The translations under genes and the position numbers were made by a program. The notes beneath the pieces are model-generated. The model saw nothing but the letters and a program-made list of their open reading frames with translations, ran no database searches and was not told the DNA's origin. From Linepithema humile (lineage: Eukaryota > Arthropoda > Insecta > Hymenoptera > Formicidae): a stretch of DNA of 64,000 nucleotides. Where the stretch lies: contig NC_090129.1 of NCBI RefSeq assembly GCF_040581485.1, forward strand, positions 26,356,764 to 26,420,763. The letters are read 5' to 3'. The first letter of the stretch is position 1. Each line of letters opens with the position of its first letter. Shown here piece by piece: positions 60,701 through 64,000 of this stretch.

Positions 60701-62782
60701 GCTACGAAATGAAATAACATTTGTTATCCGCAAATTCTTATCAATTTTGTCCAACTCCTGTGAGTGTAGTGTAATTTTCGCAGGTTATTTTTGAACATAA
60801 AAATCAGAAAATATGAAAAATTGCTTTAAAAAGTAAAAACAGAAAAATAGGAAAATATTTATCTTGTAAATTCTGTGACGCATATTTGACATTATTTGAG
60901 GGTGTCAAGGTCCACCGCACTATTTTTCATTTACGAATTCTCTCTGATGTACAATTTGATTTTTTTTAAACAAAATAATGAAACACTGCAGAATTTGAGA
61001 CGCGAAAACTGATCATTAAAATTTAAAAATATGAAGAAAATAATAAAAAATAACATTCTCAACTATTTTAAGAAATAAAAATTTACTTAATAAAATATTA
61101 TCTTCTTAATTATTTTATACGATAAAAAGTAAGAAGTTAATTGAGAAACTCGCTTTTAATGTTACATATAAAGATATTTATTATTAAACAACAAAAAATT
61201 AAAGAAAATATATATAAGTTCTACTCAGCAAACATTAATCACGGTTGATCAAGGAATCAATGAACGAAAAGAAGTATGCGTTAATCCAAGACATCCTGTA
61301 TACCAGCTTTTATTCACCAAGCTTGATTTTCTTGTTTATCATTGGAGAGTAGTTTCAGTTAAGTTACAAGCTTCTCGCTCATTGAGAAAAAAGAAGAGAG
61401 AGAAAGAGAGGAGAGAGAGAGAGGGAGAGAGAAGCGGAAGTTGCACAATGATATGCCGACGGATCGATGAAAATGAGTCACCCTGTGTGGTGTCCCGGCG
61501 GGTCTACATAGGTAAATAGGTTAGCGCCATTGAGCTTGCGCCCTTAAGGCCGCTTCTTCCTTACGGACCGCTTAGTGAATCGATAGAGAGGAGAAAGCGA
61601 GCGAGATGTCCCTATGCGCAAGAATAGAAAATCCTTCTTGGCCCACACACATGTTGAAACGATTCTATCTCCTTCAATTTTCAACTTCTACAGCTCTCTA
61701 TAGTACATACAAAGGGTATTTCCTGTTATCAAATGCCTGCATAGTTGCAACTTGCAGTGTGGGATGCAAAATCTGCGTGATCTTTTTGCAGATTTGAGAA
61801 TATATTTGCATTATACTCTCATTCATTGTAATATAATACTATAATAATATTTTTGTAAAGTAATGCATTCTTTTGAGATTACTGAAAATTACACTCAAGC
61901 AATAAAGTAGATTATTATTATGGTTAAATAAAGTTAGCAACACATACAGACGTGTACACACGAAATATTACGCAGTTTTCGTACAATTTTTAATCAAAAT
62001 TTTCATCCAATTAATTAAAATAGTTATTACTGATTCTTATGCAGTTTTCCGAGTTTTGAGTTTACTCGAAACGTTCATTTTTAGTTTGATTTTTTGATTA
62101 TCAAGTTTTTATTAACTTTTATAAATAGTACGTGAAAAAGACTAATCGATAACAAATGAATATGAAACATATATAAATTTTGTAAACGAGAACACATCGC
62201 AAGTGCAATTTATTACATTTGCGACGTCCGTTGCATTAAATTTTCCATTTTCCTTCCTCGATCAAAGCCAACCTCCAGTACTTGTTCTGATTAGTGATTC
62301 GGCTTTGGGGAAAATCCCCAGGGCAAATCCTCTGATAAGCGCATTCCCACGGCTTACGAGATTTCCCGATAACTCTCTTAAAAATATTATCAGGAGCGAC
62401 GAAATTCTCCGGGAAACAAAATTTCCCGCAAACGCGTAATTTAAAAGTGATAATCGTCCTCTCGATATTTAATATCAAACGTGCGCAGTCGAAAAGTAGA
62501 AAGCATGAGAAAATAATAAGAACAAAATTGGTGAGAAAAGTAATAAGAACCAAGTCCAACGTCGCATGCATTCTGCGTTCATTTTCTATATTCCGACTGC
62601 GTTTCCGACTGTTCCGTTGCATCAAATTGAGTCTGCAGCTGCAGCTGCAGCGTGCCAAGCAAAAGGCACAGTAATGCTTCAAATAGAAATTTTACATTAA
62701 CGTTTTTTTCTTAATATTGTAGGAATCTTGGGAAATATTTTTTTTATAGTAATATTTTTTCTTTTTTATGATATTTCGTGAT

Positions 62783-62787
<5 letters not shown>

Positions 62788-62820
<33 letters not shown>
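62788..62820. repeat. (TC)n microsatellite
   Basis: A clean CT dinucleotide run of about 33 bp. Confidence 0.95.
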
Positions 62821-62823
<3 letters not shown>

Positions 62824-64000
62824 CGCTAACAATTTGAAATTAAATATATCTAAGGTATAGATTAAAATGTTTAAATTTCTTTTATTTCTATTTTATTGTA
62901 CGAAGACAGTTGGTTGGGAAAGGAAACGCGAGAAGAATATCGGAAACAGGAAAAACGGGGAACAAAGAAGTGCGCTGCGAGTAAATAGGGTGGAACGGCC
63001 TGATTGCGAGAAGCGCAGAATCGACGTTTCATTTCTGTACAGTTTCGTTTAGATTCCTCCCTTTCTCTTATCTCCGTCAAGTTTCTCCTATCGTTGCTCG
63101 ATCGTGCGATTCATGACTACATTTCAACCATTCATGCTATCCCAATGTCTTCAATCCCGAAGCAATGAACCTAGTTATGTTGCAAAAAAGTTGAAGAATA
63201 GCAGTTATAAATTTAGAAATCTATGGATTGTTTCTATGTTAGAAACCTAACAAAATAAAGAATTTACAATTAATTATAGAATCAATTAACATTTATCTAA
63301 ATTGTTATTGTGTTGACTGAGATATTTTGTCAATGAAACGCATGTTTAAATGGGTAATTCGAAAATTAATCTTTTTATATCGAGGTTGGAAACAGACAAA
63401 AAATTTCACAAGTTTATCGCTTTTTTTGTGCTGAGAAAATGTTTCTTAATGTTTTGTAATCGTTGCTACGAATACAATAAAAGATGACTTGGCCGGTGTC
63501 AAGGAAAGACTTTTTCCGCCTTTCTCGAACGTGAAAAGGAACGCGATGCGAAGCGATTTCGCCGTTAAATCCCACACCGCCCACTTCTTATTTCGTGACG
63601 GCTTTTACGCCAATGCGGAATATCCGTTCGCGCAGACTTGACTCGTTTTGAGAGGCCAACTTCAAGCTTCTATCCATTAACAATTGTCAATTGAAGAATT
63701 TTTTAGCAATTGGTTTAATCTAACAGAGACAAAAATCTTTTATACATATATGTAGTATAACATTAATACGCATTAATTGCGTATTGTACAATAGATATAA
63801 CATTTGTTTCATAATTAAAAAAGATTTAATTTGCATTAGATGAAATTGATAATAATAATAAATAAATAAATTGATAAAATTATTTTTATAGGTAAAATCC
63901 CCTGTAGGATTGCTGTTAATAAGATATTTTATGTCAACATAACTAACCGTACGTACCAACATAATTATCAACTCTGTATACTTGAAAAGTCTCCTTGAAC

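Larger units (their letters stand above)
54681..64000. other. Intergenic, no gene recognised
   Basis: AT-rich DNA with microsatellites, a duplicated 100-bp block (56008, 56579), an 11-bp repeat (57754-57792), a cluster of TTGCAAT-type motifs (57895-58075) and CpG-richer stretches at 56260-56480, 58370-58640, 61420-61620 and 63490-63670. Open frames of up to 148 codons (62236-62682) show no recognisable domain. It could include far 5' exons of the receptor or of a gene to the right. Confidence 0.45.

Noticed and set aside
62236..62682. 148-codon minus-strand frame
   Set aside because: Locally GC-richer DNA with a plus-strand open frame overlapping it; no recognisable domain, signal peptide or splice context. 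Kept only as a remark.
1..64000. tRNA, rRNA, miRNA, CRISPR or intact transposon genes
   Set aside because: Looked for B-boxes, well-known insect miRNA seeds, regular spacer arrays and transposase or RT frames by eye. Only the SINE-like B-box at about 7730 was found; an absence by eye is not proof.

Overview
The window is animal nuclear DNA, AT-rich, with long introns, GT-AG splicing, many simple repeats and several CpG-dense patches in otherwise AT-rich sequence. The protein families and this base-composition style suggest a hymenopteran insect, quite possibly an ant. The species assignment is inference; the intron-exon structures below were read directly.

Two protein-coding genes can be rebuilt from end to end, both on the minus strand. 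At the left (1389-6775) six exons join into a 333-residue seven-pass membrane protein of the organic solute transporter alpha (OST-alpha / SLC51A / TMEM184) family. All splice phases match, including a 91-nt first exon too short to stand out as an ORF. In the middle (24483-45046) four coding exons join into a 408-residue beta-adrenergic-like octopamine receptor, best matched to the beta-3 subtype. It has every expected class A amine receptor motif and a 13.4-kb intron inside the third cytoplasmic loop. Three small upstream ORFs lie just before its start codon.

The 17.7 kb between the genes and the 19 kb upstream of the receptor hold no gene I can support. They contain a 1.34-kb element with terminal inverted repeats, a 70-bp minisatellite and a tRNA-like fragment (7442-8784), a 202-codon open frame of unknown status (20943-21551), microsatellites, a 100-bp duplicated block (56008 and 56579), and CpG-dense patches near 50.5, 51.3, 53.4 and 54.5 kb. 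Those patches are candidates for promoters or noncoding first exons of the receptor. Three foldback MITE-like elements lie in introns: one in the transporter gene and two in the long receptor intron.

The two genes have no evident joint function. One is a polytopic transporter-like protein, the other a neuromodulator receptor expected to raise cAMP. No rRNA, confident tRNA, CRISPR array, intact transposase or reverse transcriptase was seen.
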